A stretch of DNA of 64,000 nt. Origin: Deltaproteobacteria bacterium. GTDB taxonomy: Bacteria; UBA10199; DSSB01; JACPFA01. Below, piece after piece: positions 9,101-17,664 of this stretch. How positions within the stretch are numbered: the first letter of the stretch is position 1; every line of letters starts with the position of its first letter. The stretch is taken from positions 1 through 64,000 of the forward strand of contig JACPFA010000047.1 in NCBI GenBank assembly GCA_016183235.1, written 5' to 3'. Under the pieces are notes generated by a model that ran no database searches, was not told the origin of the DNA, and saw only the letters and a list, made by a program, of their open reading frames with translations. The position numbers and the translations under genes are program-made.

Positions 9101-9534
9101 AAGGTAATACTGAAAATCCCCTCTTAACTTTTCGTTCAAACCCACCTATGGATAGAAAAGATATTTTAAGCCTCTTATTTACCGGCGCTTTCCCCGGAGA
9201 CAGTCGGCTGGCCTCGCGTTCCAATTTGGCTTCTAACGTTTTGGTCTCTCAACTCACCACCTTCTTTGAAGGCCCGGTCGAACGCTATACCAAACTCGAC
9301 ATTTTTCGTTTAGAAGCCAATGAGCCTGAAGAAGAACAAGCCTCTCGTTTGGTGATTGGCAAACGTTTGACAGATCGACTCACGTTAGAATTTAAAACCG
9401 ACTTAAACCCCGATAGCAATTTACGCACCGTACAAATGGAATATCTGCTTTTAGATAATATGCTTATTAAAAGCTCTCGCTCTACCGGGAACCGCTATAA
9501 ATTAGACGTAACCTTTCGTTGGAAGTTGTATTGA
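6145..9534 (+). CDS. tamB: TamB-family translocation and assembly protein
   Basis: A 1129-aa AsmA/TamB-like protein: one N-terminal transmembrane anchor (residues about 7-25), a very long periplasmic beta-rich region with many GxLxxxG-type strands, and a C-terminal TamB (DUF490) domain. The C-terminus includes GVAIFQ..., then the typical NPPMDRKDILSLLFTGAF and GKRLTDRLTLEFKTDL segments and a strand-like end (LDVTFRWKLY). TamB bridges inner and outer membranes and is implicated in outer-membrane protein insertion or lipid transport. It is somewhat shorter than E. coli TamB. The stop overlaps the start of the barrel gene (TGATG), so the pair is translationally coupled. No clear Shine-Dalgarno is seen. 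Confidence 0.88.
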   Translation: MKKGWKRLIIFLSFCLVSLFIFSILLRSESFWRFALKYISASVPGNFDVQTIKFDLETGTIHLKNLTYQRDNKLVLSIESADLNLTYAYVIRGLLGIKNLKVQGFLFYQENLPKKDKPISGRNVLKFLLKHIVIEQGTIDHGYLSMRIGHQITVPHLQFSYRKRIFGNHRSSIQIPQCDYTFKNHHFKIEQFDYEGRTSLSTFGNYKFVLSQAKGKLEIGLLTFDDQVHAKLMGTLFIDGDTIGLTKSAWDANLGKFNLAFLINPEAEDLQVDFKSQTPLATESIPKLSRYIKKLIENFEFDLVAKLHRYKKLENLDGKLYLTLTTHGNSANPADPTQQLNVRGKIDNGSLNLDQFQIKSQETDLVAQGKIDFAKQKFDTKIQAKKINVETLLGYFTDIKVGGQASSEGTIRGDFKNPEFQFKTQAQKAFYSALHFASSSGDLSIKNRQFNYNLQSQTQVGNITFGVKIDELFSKLARRVQLKTTFDRIDIGALLNNPFHKGLASGSYEMEVFSNKTKKGILRVNGSNYYLDRFHFGDLSAEGVLENDQFTIKNVKLVVPQYGEVISPGVAIFQFTPEVGFTMKANPLLGIQIQGKYFYARPQVFETEWDIKNGDLRLLEALLELPQIEAYADAKMKLNLGVGLGSTSTMELTASRFYLPIEEGALREARPLRLNYQSPRLNFADVQLKSEGEILTLQGGFVPEGALDIRLLGKLNLSLLRNMRNYFRDGAGNANVNVAIRGTWENPFLDGSIEFLKSSLAIRRFRGLFENMTGKLIFKNSDLVFENFKANVADGEFKATGHVQLNGLSPAYYNLKFSAQETTIAEPGTYKMVFSGDFDLKGPVDKALLTGTANILDGKYIRNFSIAESVLKAEPAFYAEPGAAGPIDNIGLNLKVRSPGELSVKNNLAQLFLKADLEVYGTVKNPKYKGLLEIIDGYFNYFNVEFENAQGYVDFKDNPQKTYIDMKAERNFERFNDIITVSAHIQGNTENPLLTFRSNPPMDRKDILSLLFTGAFPGDSRLASRSNLASNVLVSQLTTFFEGPVERYTKLDIFRLEANEPEEEQASRLVIGKRLTDRLTLEFKTDLNPDSNLRTVQMEYLLLDNMLIKSSRSTGNRYKLDVTFRWKLY

Positions 9535-12233
9535 TGACCGCAATGTTTTATCGGTACCTATCAGCATTGTTGATTTTATGCCTGTTTTTCGACACGCAGG
9601 CGAAAAGCTATCCACCGCATCGCTCTCAATTAATTCAGGGTATTGAATTTTCCCCCTCCGTTGACGAGGCTTTATTAAAAGAAGTCATCCACCTCGAAGT
9701 GGGGGAACCCTTTAACGAAGAAAAATTAGACCATGCCAAACAAAATTTGCTCAAATGGGGAATTTTCAAAACCGTTGAAGCTGAAATTAAAAGCACGCCT
9801 AAAGGCGTTATCATTCAATTTAAATTGGAACCGGGTTCTACCATCCGTGATGTAATCATTAAAGGTAACTACCCTTTTTTAGAAACCAAAATTAAACGGG
9901 CGGTTATTCTTCACTCTGGGGATCTATATTACCCTGAAAAGGTGCCGGAACAAATCGATCGTCTCCTGCAATTTTATGAAAAACAGGGTTATTTTAATTC
10001 AACGGTTTTTATCGAAGAAGAATATTTTGAAAAAACGGGCAATCTCGATATTAAAATTCGCATCCAAAAGGGCAAAACCTATCGTTTAAGCAACATTGAA
10101 ATTGAAGGGCCCAAGGGGCCGGGTCACAAACGATTCCGCAATATCCTTTTCACTTATGTTCACTACAAACCTGACCAACTGAAAAAAGATTTAGAAAAAA
10201 TCAAAGCAAAGCTTGCTAACGATGGCTATGTGCGAACTCGAGTGAAACTTTTAGATGTGCAATTTAATCGTGAAACAAGAAAAGTTGCGGTTAAAGTGGG
10301 TGTTTACCCTGGCAAAAAAGTTAACATTGCCTGGGAAGGCAACGAAAAACTACAAACCTTTCAACTTAAAAAAGCCCTCACGCTTGATGAAGATGAAGAT
10401 TATGACGAATACGCCCTCACCCACACGCAAAGCAAGCTTATTAGCCTTTACAAAGGTTTTGGCTTTACCCAACCCACCATAGAATATCGTAAAGAAAATT
10501 TAAGTGATGCTGAAGTGCTGGTGACTTTTGTCATTCAAGAGGGCCCACAAGAAATCATTAAACAGATCGGTTTTACCGGTAATCAGGCCGTATCTGACAA
10601 AACATTGCGAAAACAAATGCTCACCCAAGAAGAGGGTATTTTAGCTAAAAAATATTTTATCGAGCCTGTCTTCAACCAAGATTTAATTTCGGTTGAAAAC
10701 TTTTTAAAAAATAATGGTTACCTTGAGGCCAAAATCAATGAATGGAGAAAAGAATGGAACCACTACAAAGATAAAGTTTTGCTCACCATCGACCTTAGCG
10801 AAGGCACCTTAAATTTAGTGGAAAGGGTTTCTTTTGAAACCACAAGTGAAGCCCCCTCAGAAATTGTTAAAAAACAATTGCTCACCCAAAGTGGGCAATA
10901 TTTCAGCTACCTCAAACTCGAATCGGATGTGCGCTCGCTATTGATCGATTATGCCAACCGTGGCTACCCTTACGCCCAAGCCAAAACCGAACTTCACGAA
11001 ATAAACCCACAAAAGTGGGAAGTGGTTTTTAAAATCGAGCCAGGGCTCAAGGTCAACATCGGCAAGATTTTGTTTGTGGGTAATATTAAAACCAAGAAAT
11101 CACTTATCCAAAAAAATCTTTATTTAAAAGAAGGTGAAGTTTTTTCAGCCGAAAAATTAGAAGACTCTCAAAATGCGCTCCGCCGCCTGAACGTCTTTAA
11201 TGCGGTTTCGATTCAAACCTTAGGGCTCACCGATCAACAAGCAAGGGTGCACTTGGTGGTAAGAATGGAAGAAAAAAAGACCCAACAACTCGATTTTGGC
11301 CTTGGCTACGACACCGACACAGGGTTCACCAGCAAACTCATTTACCAAAAAAATAATTTTTTAGGTCTTGCTAAAAATTTGCGTTTCGCCGCCATTGGGG
11401 GCGAACAATTACAAAAAGGTGAATTGACCTACATTGATCCTCGTTTGTTTGGCACTGGCTTGCAGTTTGTGAGCGGAATTTTTGCCCAACGTGAAGATCG
11501 CCCTTCTTTTGAAGACACTAAGTTTGGTGGATCTTTAGCCCTACTTTACGACCTCACTCACTCACTCACGGCTTTTACCCAATTACGTTTTGAAAATATC
11601 AATTTTAACGAGAGTGGAACCGATTTGGCGTTACTGGGCGATAGCGCCAGGGATCGCAATTTACTATCTTTGGAAATTGGTTCTACTTTTGATCGGCGAG
11701 ATAATTTTGGTGATCCCCACAAAGGCTATTACCTTTCAGCGATCACCAAACTAACCAATGATTTTAATCAAATTGGGCTTGGGTTTGTTAAATTAACCAC
11801 TCAGGCGGGCGTATGGTATTCACCTTTTTCAAGATTAACCATCGCCAATGCCTTGCGTTTTTCTTACATCCATCAATTTTCCAGCGAAAGTATCCCGGCC
11901 AATGAACTGCTTTATTTGGGTGGCGATGACACCCTGCGAGGTTTTGGCCGAGATGCAGTAAACCCCGCCGGTGGCAAATTGAGCTTGGTGCATAATTTAG
12001 AATTACAATTTAGACTGGTTAACAAATTTCAACTGGTGGGGTTTCTTGACTCGGGTACTTTAACCAACCATTTTGATGAAATTTCTACTCAATCTTTGCG
12101 GCATAGCGCAGGGATCGGCTTTCGTTATGTAACCCCCATTGGCCCGATTCGATTGGATTATGGTTTTATCTTAGATAAAAACCCTGGCGAAACCCCACAC
12201 CGCCTACATTTCACGTTTGGATACTTTTTTTAA
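9534..12233 (+). CDS. tamA: Omp85-family outer-membrane assembly protein (TamA/BamA type)
   Basis: An 899-aa Omp85 protein. The start is the ATG in TGATG at the tamB stop, with GGAAG upstream. It has a signal peptide (LSALLILCLFFDTQAKS) and multiple POTRA domains over residues about 30-570, recognisable by the recurring (I/V)xFxGN and LxxFYxxxGY patterns. The 16-strand barrel domain (Bac_surface_Ag) ends in an aromatic residue (HFTFGYFF). The lid-loop motif LYLGGDDTLRGFGRD (a variant of GGxxSVRGF/Y) is present. It has more POTRA repeats than the three of E. coli TamA, nearer BamA. Pairing with tamB argues for a Tam-like partner, but it could be a BamA paralogue. Confidence 0.88.
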   Translation: MTAMFYRYLSALLILCLFFDTQAKSYPPHRSQLIQGIEFSPSVDEALLKEVIHLEVGEPFNEEKLDHAKQNLLKWGIFKTVEAEIKSTPKGVIIQFKLEPGSTIRDVIIKGNYPFLETKIKRAVILHSGDLYYPEKVPEQIDRLLQFYEKQGYFNSTVFIEEEYFEKTGNLDIKIRIQKGKTYRLSNIEIEGPKGPGHKRFRNILFTYVHYKPDQLKKDLEKIKAKLANDGYVRTRVKLLDVQFNRETRKVAVKVGVYPGKKVNIAWEGNEKLQTFQLKKALTLDEDEDYDEYALTHTQSKLISLYKGFGFTQPTIEYRKENLSDAEVLVTFVIQEGPQEIIKQIGFTGNQAVSDKTLRKQMLTQEEGILAKKYFIEPVFNQDLISVENFLKNNGYLEAKINEWRKEWNHYKDKVLLTIDLSEGTLNLVERVSFETTSEAPSEIVKKQLLTQSGQYFSYLKLESDVRSLLIDYANRGYPYAQAKTELHEINPQKWEVVFKIEPGLKVNIGKILFVGNIKTKKSLIQKNLYLKEGEVFSAEKLEDSQNALRRLNVFNAVSIQTLGLTDQQARVHLVVRMEEKKTQQLDFGLGYDTDTGFTSKLIYQKNNFLGLAKNLRFAAIGGEQLQKGELTYIDPRLFGTGLQFVSGIFAQREDRPSFEDTKFGGSLALLYDLTHSLTAFTQLRFENINFNESGTDLALLGDSARDRNLLSLEIGSTFDRRDNFGDPHKGYYLSAITKLTNDFNQIGLGFVKLTTQAGVWYSPFSRLTIANALRFSYIHQFSSESIPANELLYLGGDDTLRGFGRDAVNPAGGKLSLVHNLELQFRLVNKFQLVGFLDSGTLTNHFDEISTQSLRHSAGIGFRYVTPIGPIRLDYGFILDKNPGETPHRLHFTFGYFF

Positions 12234-12649
12234 TTAAAAGAACCCCCCATGGCTTGCTGAAACTGCCCTGAATAAAAATGAAATTCGACGTGGTTAAAAC
12301 CTATCTTGTCGCCATCCATCAAGGCGCGAGAATTGATATCGGAAGGCAGCCGAGTCCCATTTAAGAAGGTACCATTTTTAGAGCGTAAGTCGCGCAAATA
12401 AAAACAACCATTTTCATGAATGATGGCCGCATGCACCCGCGAAATAAATTCATCATGAATGGCAATCGAAACCGCTGAATCATCACGCCCCACTAAAATA
12501 AGTTCATTATCTTGCATGGGCAAAGGCACTTCGAAATTCTTGCGAATAAGCCTGGGTAACCCCAGGGCTTCGGATACCGACACCGACCGCGGTTTAAACT
12601 TTAACCGCATGGTTTGATCAACTTGGTAAAATTCTTTTCTTAACCCCAT
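12230..12649 (-). CDS. FHA-domain protein
   Basis: A 139-aa cytoplasmic protein whose C-terminal 90 residues form a forkhead-associated domain. It shows LVGRDDSAVSIAIHD, the phosphothreonine-binding SRVHAAI, and NGTFLNG, which covers the conserved Gly-Arg, Ser-x-x-His and Asn-Gly positions. FHA domains bind phosphothreonine peptides, so a Ser/Thr kinase partner is expected, but none lies in this window. The gene converges on tamA with a 4-bp overlap. The ATG at 12649 has GGGAG about 10 nt upstream. No other domain is seen. Confidence 0.82.
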   Translation of the reverse strand: MGLRKEFYQVDQTMRLKFKPRSVSVSEALGLPRLIRKNFEVPLPMQDNELILVGRDDSAVSIAIHDEFISRVHAAIIHENGCFYLRDLRSKNGTFLNGTRLPSDINSRALMDGDKIGFNHVEFHFYSGQFQQAMGGSFN

Positions 12650-12851
12650 AAACTTTGTGCTCCCTGACCTATTTTAAAGCAAATTTCATTCCAACCGAAC
12701 GAAAAAAGTTTGGTGGGTTGTGAAATTTTATGAATGATTTCGAATGGTTGTAATATAAATTTAGCCATGGCCCATGGCATAAGGGAAAACTACTAAAATC
12801 TGGGGGGTTTTCACTACAGAAGGTATGCCCATCCTACCTACAACTGGGGTC

Positions 12852-14948
12852 TTAACTCCTCGCTACTTTTTTGCGCAATACGAGAGCTCCCAAGAGGGGA
12901 ATCAAATAAAACATCCAACTCAAGGTGGAGTAAGCCTGCAGCGGCGCTAAAGTACAGCCACCACCACTTTCTGGCTGAGGGGTAGGCTCTACCACCATGT
13001 TTTGATCGCAGGCATCACCAATCTTGTCGCCATCGGAATCGGCTTGGTCGCTATTACCAATAAACTTGCAATTGTCGGTTTCATTGGGGACACCGTCGTT
13101 GTCGGAGTCGCCTTGAGGATTATCAGGGTCGCAGGCGTCGCCAATTTGATCGCTATCTGCATCTTCTTGACCTGGGTTTTTGACACTCACGCAATTGTCG
13201 CTCGTGTCAACCACACCATCTTCATCCGCATCTTCTTGTGAGACCGCCGATTCACAGGCATCACCCACCCCATCTTGATCGGTATCAGCCTGATCGGCAT
13301 TGGCCGCTTGCGGGCAGTTATCAAGGTCGTTGGCCACACCATCTAAGTCACTATCGGCCAAGGCATCATCGGGATCGCAAGCGTCGCCCACCTGGTCACC
13401 ATCGGCATCTTCCTGCCCTGGATTGGCATCGCCCACGCAGTTGTCTTGGTCATTGGCAACTCCGTCATGGTCGGTATCGGACTCGGGGGTGTCAACATCA
13501 CACACATCACCAATCCCATCACCATCGCTATCGGCTTGAAGCCCATCGGCACCCGAAGGATTAGAATCGAGGGGGCAAGTATCGACGGAATCAATCCAAT
13601 CATCACCATCGGTATCAACTTCTTTTGGATCCGTTTCGCCCACATCGACTTGGCCATTGCCATTTTTGTCTTCATCGGAATCATTGATACCATCATTGTC
13701 ATCATCAGAATCACAGGCATCGCCACCTTGGAGGGCATGATCACCATCGGTATCCAATTGATCGGGGTTAGAATCATTAGGGCAATTGTCGCTACAATTT
13801 TCTTTTTCACCCGAGGCACAGATTTCTAAGGCTTCATCGTGGTTGATCCCATCACCATCCGCATCAGAGCCGGGGGGGAGATCACCATCTGGGTCGCAAG
13901 ACTTACCAAACCCATCGCCATCTTCATCTAATTGATCGGGATTAGCATAAGGGCAATTATCAACCAGATCATCTATTCCATCACCATCATCATCGGGGTC
14001 ACACATGTCACCTACCAGATTATCCCCTTCTTCAAGGGAATCTTGATTCGCTTGATTCGTATTCTCCGTATCCATCCATTGGCCTTCAAATTTACCATCG
14101 CCACCCATGATAGGCGGACAATTATCATCGGTGTCGATAACACCATCTGCATCATTGTCATCGTCACAAACGTCACCCATTCCATCCTCATCAAAATCGT
14201 CTTGATCTTTATTGGAATCGTTAGGGCAATTATCAGCTAAATCCTGAACATCATCCCCATCGGTGTCTTCAAACGGCGGGAGTGTAGGCGGTGGAGTGGG
14301 AGTGGGAATAACTTCTTCTTTTACCGTAATTTCGCCGGTGTTGGGATCAACCGTGGCAATTTCTTCATCATCAGCATCCACAATTCTAATATTTTGAAAG
14401 AGATTATAAAATTCTTCCGGATTATCACCCAGACTTGTATCATATCTTACATCATTGTAGATGGCATAAGGAGCAGCGTCTTTATCTTTCACTTTTAAGG
14501 TAAAATGAGTAAATGTTGCATTACGATTATAGATACTTAGACCATAAGTGATTGTGTTGCCATTTGGCCCCAAGGGCAAGCCACTCAAATCAATCACTAG
14601 TCGATTTTCTGTTTTGTCACTGCCTCTTAAGGTAAAATTGATTTTATCCTTATCACTATCAGAATCGTTCTTATTAGTAAAAGACAGGGGCCCATCAGGC
14701 TTAATATTAAGGGGCTTTTCAATACCATAAAGCTCTTCCCCGCACTCTTGGTAATCTGGCTTATTAAAATTAAAAATACCCCGCTCTAGGGTGTGGATTT
14801 TACCCACCCCGCCTTTGGCAAAACAAATGGAACATTTTTGAGGCTTACTGGTATCTTCTGGGCAATCAACGGCAGCCTGCCCATAGCCTGCACCCAATTG
14901 GATTAAAACCACCACCCCAATAACCACAAGAAATTTTTTGAATTGCAT
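12852..14948 (-). CDS. Surface protein with thrombospondin type 3 repeats and C-terminal sorting tail
   Basis: A 698-aa secreted protein. It has a signal peptide (FLVVIGVVVLIQLGAGYGQAA), then a beta-rich N-terminal domain to about residue 200, a PTPPPTLPP linker, and more than ten calcium-binding thrombospondin type 3 repeats of the DxDxDGxxDxxDNCP kind over residues about 225-650. The tail is SGGGCTLAPLQ, a hydrophobic helix (WMFYLIPLLGALVL) and RKKVARS. Cys-Gly-rich, helix and basic end is the architecture of CTERM-type sorting signals (MYXO-CTERM-like). A good GAGGG site precedes the ATG. The repetitive DNA gives long spurious antisense open frames. It may be a calcium-stabilised surface adhesin or matrix protein; this is inference. 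Confidence 0.83.
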   Translation of the reverse strand: MQFKKFLVVIGVVVLIQLGAGYGQAAVDCPEDTSKPQKCSICFAKGGVGKIHTLERGIFNFNKPDYQECGEELYGIEKPLNIKPDGPLSFTNKNDSDSDKDKINFTLRGSDKTENRLVIDLSGLPLGPNGNTITYGLSIYNRNATFTHFTLKVKDKDAAPYAIYNDVRYDTSLGDNPEEFYNLFQNIRIVDADDEEIATVDPNTGEITVKEEVIPTPTPPPTLPPFEDTDGDDVQDLADNCPNDSNKDQDDFDEDGMGDVCDDDNDADGVIDTDDNCPPIMGGDGKFEGQWMDTENTNQANQDSLEEGDNLVGDMCDPDDDGDGIDDLVDNCPYANPDQLDEDGDGFGKSCDPDGDLPPGSDADGDGINHDEALEICASGEKENCSDNCPNDSNPDQLDTDGDHALQGGDACDSDDDNDGINDSDEDKNGNGQVDVGETDPKEVDTDGDDWIDSVDTCPLDSNPSGADGLQADSDGDGIGDVCDVDTPESDTDHDGVANDQDNCVGDANPGQEDADGDQVGDACDPDDALADSDLDGVANDLDNCPQAANADQADTDQDGVGDACESAVSQEDADEDGVVDTSDNCVSVKNPGQEDADSDQIGDACDPDNPQGDSDNDGVPNETDNCKFIGNSDQADSDGDKIGDACDQNMVVEPTPQPESGGGCTLAPLQAYSTLSWMFYLIPLLGALVLRKKVARS

Positions 14949-15140
14949 GGGACCCTCAATTTTTTATTAAGCCAACGATTTCAAAGTTCTTTTTCAAACC
15001 ACCCCACCTTCAGTTAGAATATCGGACAATAGATAGAAAAGTTGCGAGTTGTTTTAGTGCAAAAACACTCATGTTTTCATGAGGATGATTCATGTTTCTT
15101 ATTGATAGACAGGAATCTAAAACCAAGAGATAATTAAATA

Positions 15141-15902
15141 ATGCAAAATTTCCTTAAGAAAATCATGCTATTCATTGGCAATCTGTTGCAAAGGGTCATG
15201 GGGCTTTTTGCTAAATCAAAGGCCAGTTCTGGGGCTGGCAGTACCCCTCGTGAAGAGGAGGCTGATTTGAGGCTCCATGATTTAAGTGAACAGGAGATCT
15301 TTCAATTGGTGCAGATTGTCGAACGGCTGGAATGTTCGAATTTGTTACCCAATTTAGCTGACAAAAAAATTCTTTATATTACTCCCAACGAACCGCATTA
15401 TTTGCCACTCATCACTTCGAAAGGTGGCACCGACATTTACAAAGTGGATGTGTCGCGGGGGGAAATTTCAGAACAGCACAAAGCAGACACCTCTTGGACT
15501 TGGACTCGCAGCAGCATTGAATCGCTGCCCTTTAAAGAAAATTCTTTTCATTTTGCCTTTTATGCCTCGGCCCTTACTTGGCGATCGGATTTAGTGCAGC
15601 TCATTCCTGAAGCCTCACGTACCTTAGCCGACGGGGGTCGCTTGATTATCACTTGCGTTCACCCTTGTTTTGAATTTATCAACGCGCCCAAATTAGGTTA
15701 TCAACGCAGCATCGAGAATCTTTACAGCGCTTTGCGAAAATCAGGCGTATTCGTGGAAGAATTTCGAGAAGGCACCATGGAAGAGGCCTTAAAATTTGTG
15801 CAGCTCAATCCCAAAAGGATGAAACAACTGCGAAACCTAAAAAAATTGCCCATGGTGTTAGCGCTCCGAGGCTTAAAAATTCGTCAAAGAAAAGGTAACT
15901 AA
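15141..15902 (+). CDS. Methyltransferase-like (class I SAM fold) protein, degenerate
   Basis: A 253-aa protein with an amphipathic N-terminus (MQNFLKKIMLFIGNLLQRVMGLF). A following domain resembles Methyltransf_11: KILYITPNEPHYLPLI takes the place of motif I, then SSIESLPFKENSFHFAFYASALTW (the post-II acidic and motif IV region) and EASRTLADGGRLIITC (motif V/VI). The glycine-rich SAM-binding loop is not conserved, so activity is doubtful. The N-terminal helix could bind membranes. The gene ends at a diverged copy of the E3 arm. Regulation is not visible; AGAG 10 nt upstream is a weak ribosome site. Confidence 0.6.
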   Translation: MQNFLKKIMLFIGNLLQRVMGLFAKSKASSGAGSTPREEEADLRLHDLSEQEIFQLVQIVERLECSNLLPNLADKKILYITPNEPHYLPLITSKGGTDIYKVDVSRGEISEQHKADTSWTWTRSSIESLPFKENSFHFAFYASALTWRSDLVQLIPEASRTLADGGRLIITCVHPCFEFINAPKLGYQRSIENLYSALRKSGVFVEEFREGTMEEALKFVQLNPKRMKQLRNLKKLPMVLALRGLKIRQRKGN

Positions 15903-15924
15903 GTAGACCATGTTCTCCTTAGTA
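15902..15924. repeat. Solo copy of an E3-type arm
   Basis: The 23 nt beginning at the end of the methyltransferase-like gene match the right arm of element E3 at 19 of 23 positions (shared TCTCCTTAGTAA). With the preceding AACTAAG the copy also forms a small ACTAAG/CTTAGT hairpin. Confidence 0.5.
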
Positions 15925-15932
15925 AATCACTT

Positions 15933-16397
15933 ATGGATTCTATTGAGAAAAAACTTCAGCACAAACTCATTGCCTTGCCTGTCCCCACCGACCCTTTAGG
16001 CAATTACGTACCGGTGCAAATGCTTGACACCATCGCCTATGTTAGTGGCCAACTACCGCTTGTTGATAATGCGCTGATTAATTATCGGGGAAGGTTAGGC
16101 CGAGAGATCAATTTAGAAAATGGGCAACGGGCCGCCAAGGCCTGTATTCTGAATGCCCTAGGGCATTTGAAAAAAAGATTGGGCTCGCTCGATAAAATTA
16201 AACGCATTATTAAAATGACGGGGTTTGTGAGTGTGATGCCGGGTTATAAAGATCACGCCAAGGTGATGGATGGGGCCAGCGACTTTTTGGTCGAATTATG
16301 GGGGGAGGCAGGCAAGCATGCACGTTCAACCGTTGGGGTATCGGATTTGCCCATGGGGGCATGCATCGAAATTGAATTGATGGTGGAGCTTAGATAA
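15933..16397 (+). CDS. RidA/YjgF-family protein
   Basis: A 154-aa protein of the RidA (reactive intermediate deaminase) superfamily. Family features: PTDPLGNYVPVQMLDTIAYVSGQLPL, LGREINLENGQRAAKACILNAL, and a C-terminus with ARSTVGVSDLPMGACIEIELMVEL, which carries the Arg and Glu that line the intersubunit active site of imine/enamine hydrolases. It most resembles the longer, poorly characterised RidA-like subgroup of about 150 aa rather than canonical 128-aa RidA. Probably a cytoplasmic trimer. It lies 30 bp after the preceding gene with no clear ribosome site. Confidence 0.85.
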   Translation: MDSIEKKLQHKLIALPVPTDPLGNYVPVQMLDTIAYVSGQLPLVDNALINYRGRLGREINLENGQRAAKACILNALGHLKKRLGSLDKIKRIIKMTGFVSVMPGYKDHAKVMDGASDFLVELWGEAGKHARSTVGVSDLPMGACIEIELMVELR

Positions 16398-16434
16398 TGT
16401 TTTTGAGCCTTGTGCAGCCATGTCTCAAAAAAAA

Positions 16435-16465
16435 GATTGCTTCGCTGACGCTCGCAATGACATCA
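16435..16465. repeat. Dispersed CATTGCGAG-type palindrome
   Basis: GATTGCTTCG and CGCAATGACA are the hallmark halves of the dispersed repeat also seen at 31965-32035, 49929-50041 and 60401-60475. This copy lies between the convergent ridA and receiver genes. Confidence 0.6.
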
Positions 16466-16471
16466 CGGAGC

Positions 16472-16891
16472 TTAAATAAAGGGGCTTAAGGGTGGGGTTT
16501 CGCGCGATTCTCTTGAGCCTACTTCGCGTTTCTCAAAGATAAAATTAATTTTCCTAGCCAACGAATCAATATGAAAAGGTTTGGTGATGTAATCGTCGGC
16601 CCCGTATTGAAAGGCTTGCAAACGATCGTGTTGTGAATCTTTGGCGGTTAACATGATAATCATGATTTCTCGATATTGCGGATGTTCCCTGACAAATTTG
16701 CAAAGCTCAATACCCGACATCCCTGGCATCATGATATCGAGCAAAAGTAAATCGGGCGCAAAATCATCAAAGGCCTTTTTGGCTTCTTCACCCGAACCCA
16801 CAGTTTGAATTTCGTATTGATCAGCAGGTAATAGACGGCTCACAATTTTGGAGACATACGGATCATCATCAACAACGAGGATTTTCCTCAT
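16472..16891 (-). CDS. Single-domain response regulator (CheY-like receiver)
   Basis: A 139-aa receiver domain without an output domain. The start is the second ATG, because the GGGGGAG site abuts the first ATG but lies 9 nt before this one. The acidic triad D8-D10, phospho-acceptor D52 (LLLLDIMMPG), T82 (IIMLTAK) and K104-P105 (ITKPF) are all present, so it should be phosphorylatable. A short Glu/Arg/Ser tail follows. No histidine kinase is nearby, so its cognate partner and output are unknown; signalling by protein-protein contact is inferred. Confidence 0.88.
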   Translation of the reverse strand: MRKILVVDDDPYVSKIVSRLLPADQYEIQTVGSGEEAKKAFDDFAPDLLLLDIMMPGMSGIELCKFVREHPQYREIMIIMLTAKDSQHDRLQAFQYGADDYITKPFHIDSLARKINFIFEKREVGSRESRETPPLSPFI

Positions 16892-17030
16892 AGCATTCAT
16901 CTCCCCCTAAGCATGGGCCCGCAGCTCGGCTATCATGCTCAAATCTTGTAACCTTGACAAGGCTTGTTGCGTCAACGTTTTGAGTACAAAATAGATAGTC
17001 GGCTGATTTTACAAACCATTTTGGCCCATT

Positions 17031-17606
17031 TTACTTTAAGTTAAACCTTAAATTAAAATGAATGGGGCCCGCATAATAAGGCAAGGGTTGGGCTTGTTTC
17101 ACAGCGGCAAGGGCAGCTTCGTCTAATAAAGAATGGCCCGAAGATTGGACTAACTGCACGTATTTAAGACTTCCATTTTGATGAAGTTCAAAGCGGATTT
17201 TGCTGATGCCTTGCCAAAATTGTTTTTTGGCCACGAGCGGATAGGTTTTGTGAGCTTCGATTTTGCGTTTGATGATACCAAGCACTTGATCATTGCCACC
17301 CTGACCACCTTTCTCACCACCCTCACCATTGCGTGTGTCCACCTCTGGCGAAAACCATGTCATCCCGGCCTTGAGCCGGGATCCATGACGGTGAAACAAT
17401 CTCTTTTGTTTGACCGATGGGATTTGAGAGCCTTCCCTGAGGCTTTGTGAAGGGTTATGCCCACCGTTTTCTCCTAAATGAATCTTTAACCCTTGAATGC
17501 CCGACTGAATAAAGTGCGGTCGGGATTTTAATAAAAAGATAATTCCAACCCCGGCTAAAATATGCAGAAAAATCGACCCTACGACAAAATAACTCACTCG
17601 CCTCAT
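17031..17606 (-). CDS. tonB: TonB-family energy transducer with repeat-derived linker
   Basis: A 191-aa TonB-like protein. It has an N-terminal transmembrane anchor (YFVVGSIFLHILAGVGIIFLL), a short linker instead of the usual Pro-rich spacer, and a C-terminal TonB domain. That domain reads YPLVAKKQFWQGISKIRFELHQNGSLKYVQLVQSSGHSLLDEAALAAVKQAQPLP, corresponding to the YP..A...G.V.v.f.i...G.v..v.v..sSG...LD.aAl.av motif. About 35 linker residues (from PSQSLREG through RLKAGMTW) are encoded by dispersed repeats (17359-17455). It could energise the BtuB-like receptor at 61924-63861. No ExbB/ExbD genes are in the window. Confidence 0.82.
   Translation of the reverse strand: MRRVSYFVVGSIFLHILAGVGIIFLLKSRPHFIQSGIQGLKIHLGENGGHNPSQSLREGSQIPSVKQKRLFHRHGSRLKAGMTWFSPEVDTRNGEGGEKGGQGGNDQVLGIIKRKIEAHKTYPLVAKKQFWQGISKIRFELHQNGSLKYVQLVQSSGHSLLDEAALAAVKQAQPLPYYAGPIHFNLRFNLK
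17359..17455. repeat. Dispersed repeats inside the TonB gene
   Basis: A CATCCCGGC/GCCGGGATC palindrome (17359-17386) is followed by a segment of about 60 bp (CAATCTCTTTTGTTTGACCG through GAGGCTTTGTGAAGG). That segment is clearly homologous to 49955-50015 in element E8. Confidence 0.75.
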
Positions 17607-17664
17607 TCTATTGTCTTAGCTTGTAAAACCGCCACAGGTCAATGGCCGCTTAGGTAATGCCTCA

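Noticed and set aside
12989-14240. Several long open frames in both directions within the thrombospondin-repeat gene
   Set aside because: They are products of the DxDxDG codon periodicity (GAT/GAC repeats) and have low-complexity translations.
12860-14250. Regular repeats resembling a CRISPR or tandem array
   Set aside because: The periodicity is in frame and encodes thrombospondin type 3 repeats; there are no identical repeat units with unique spacers.
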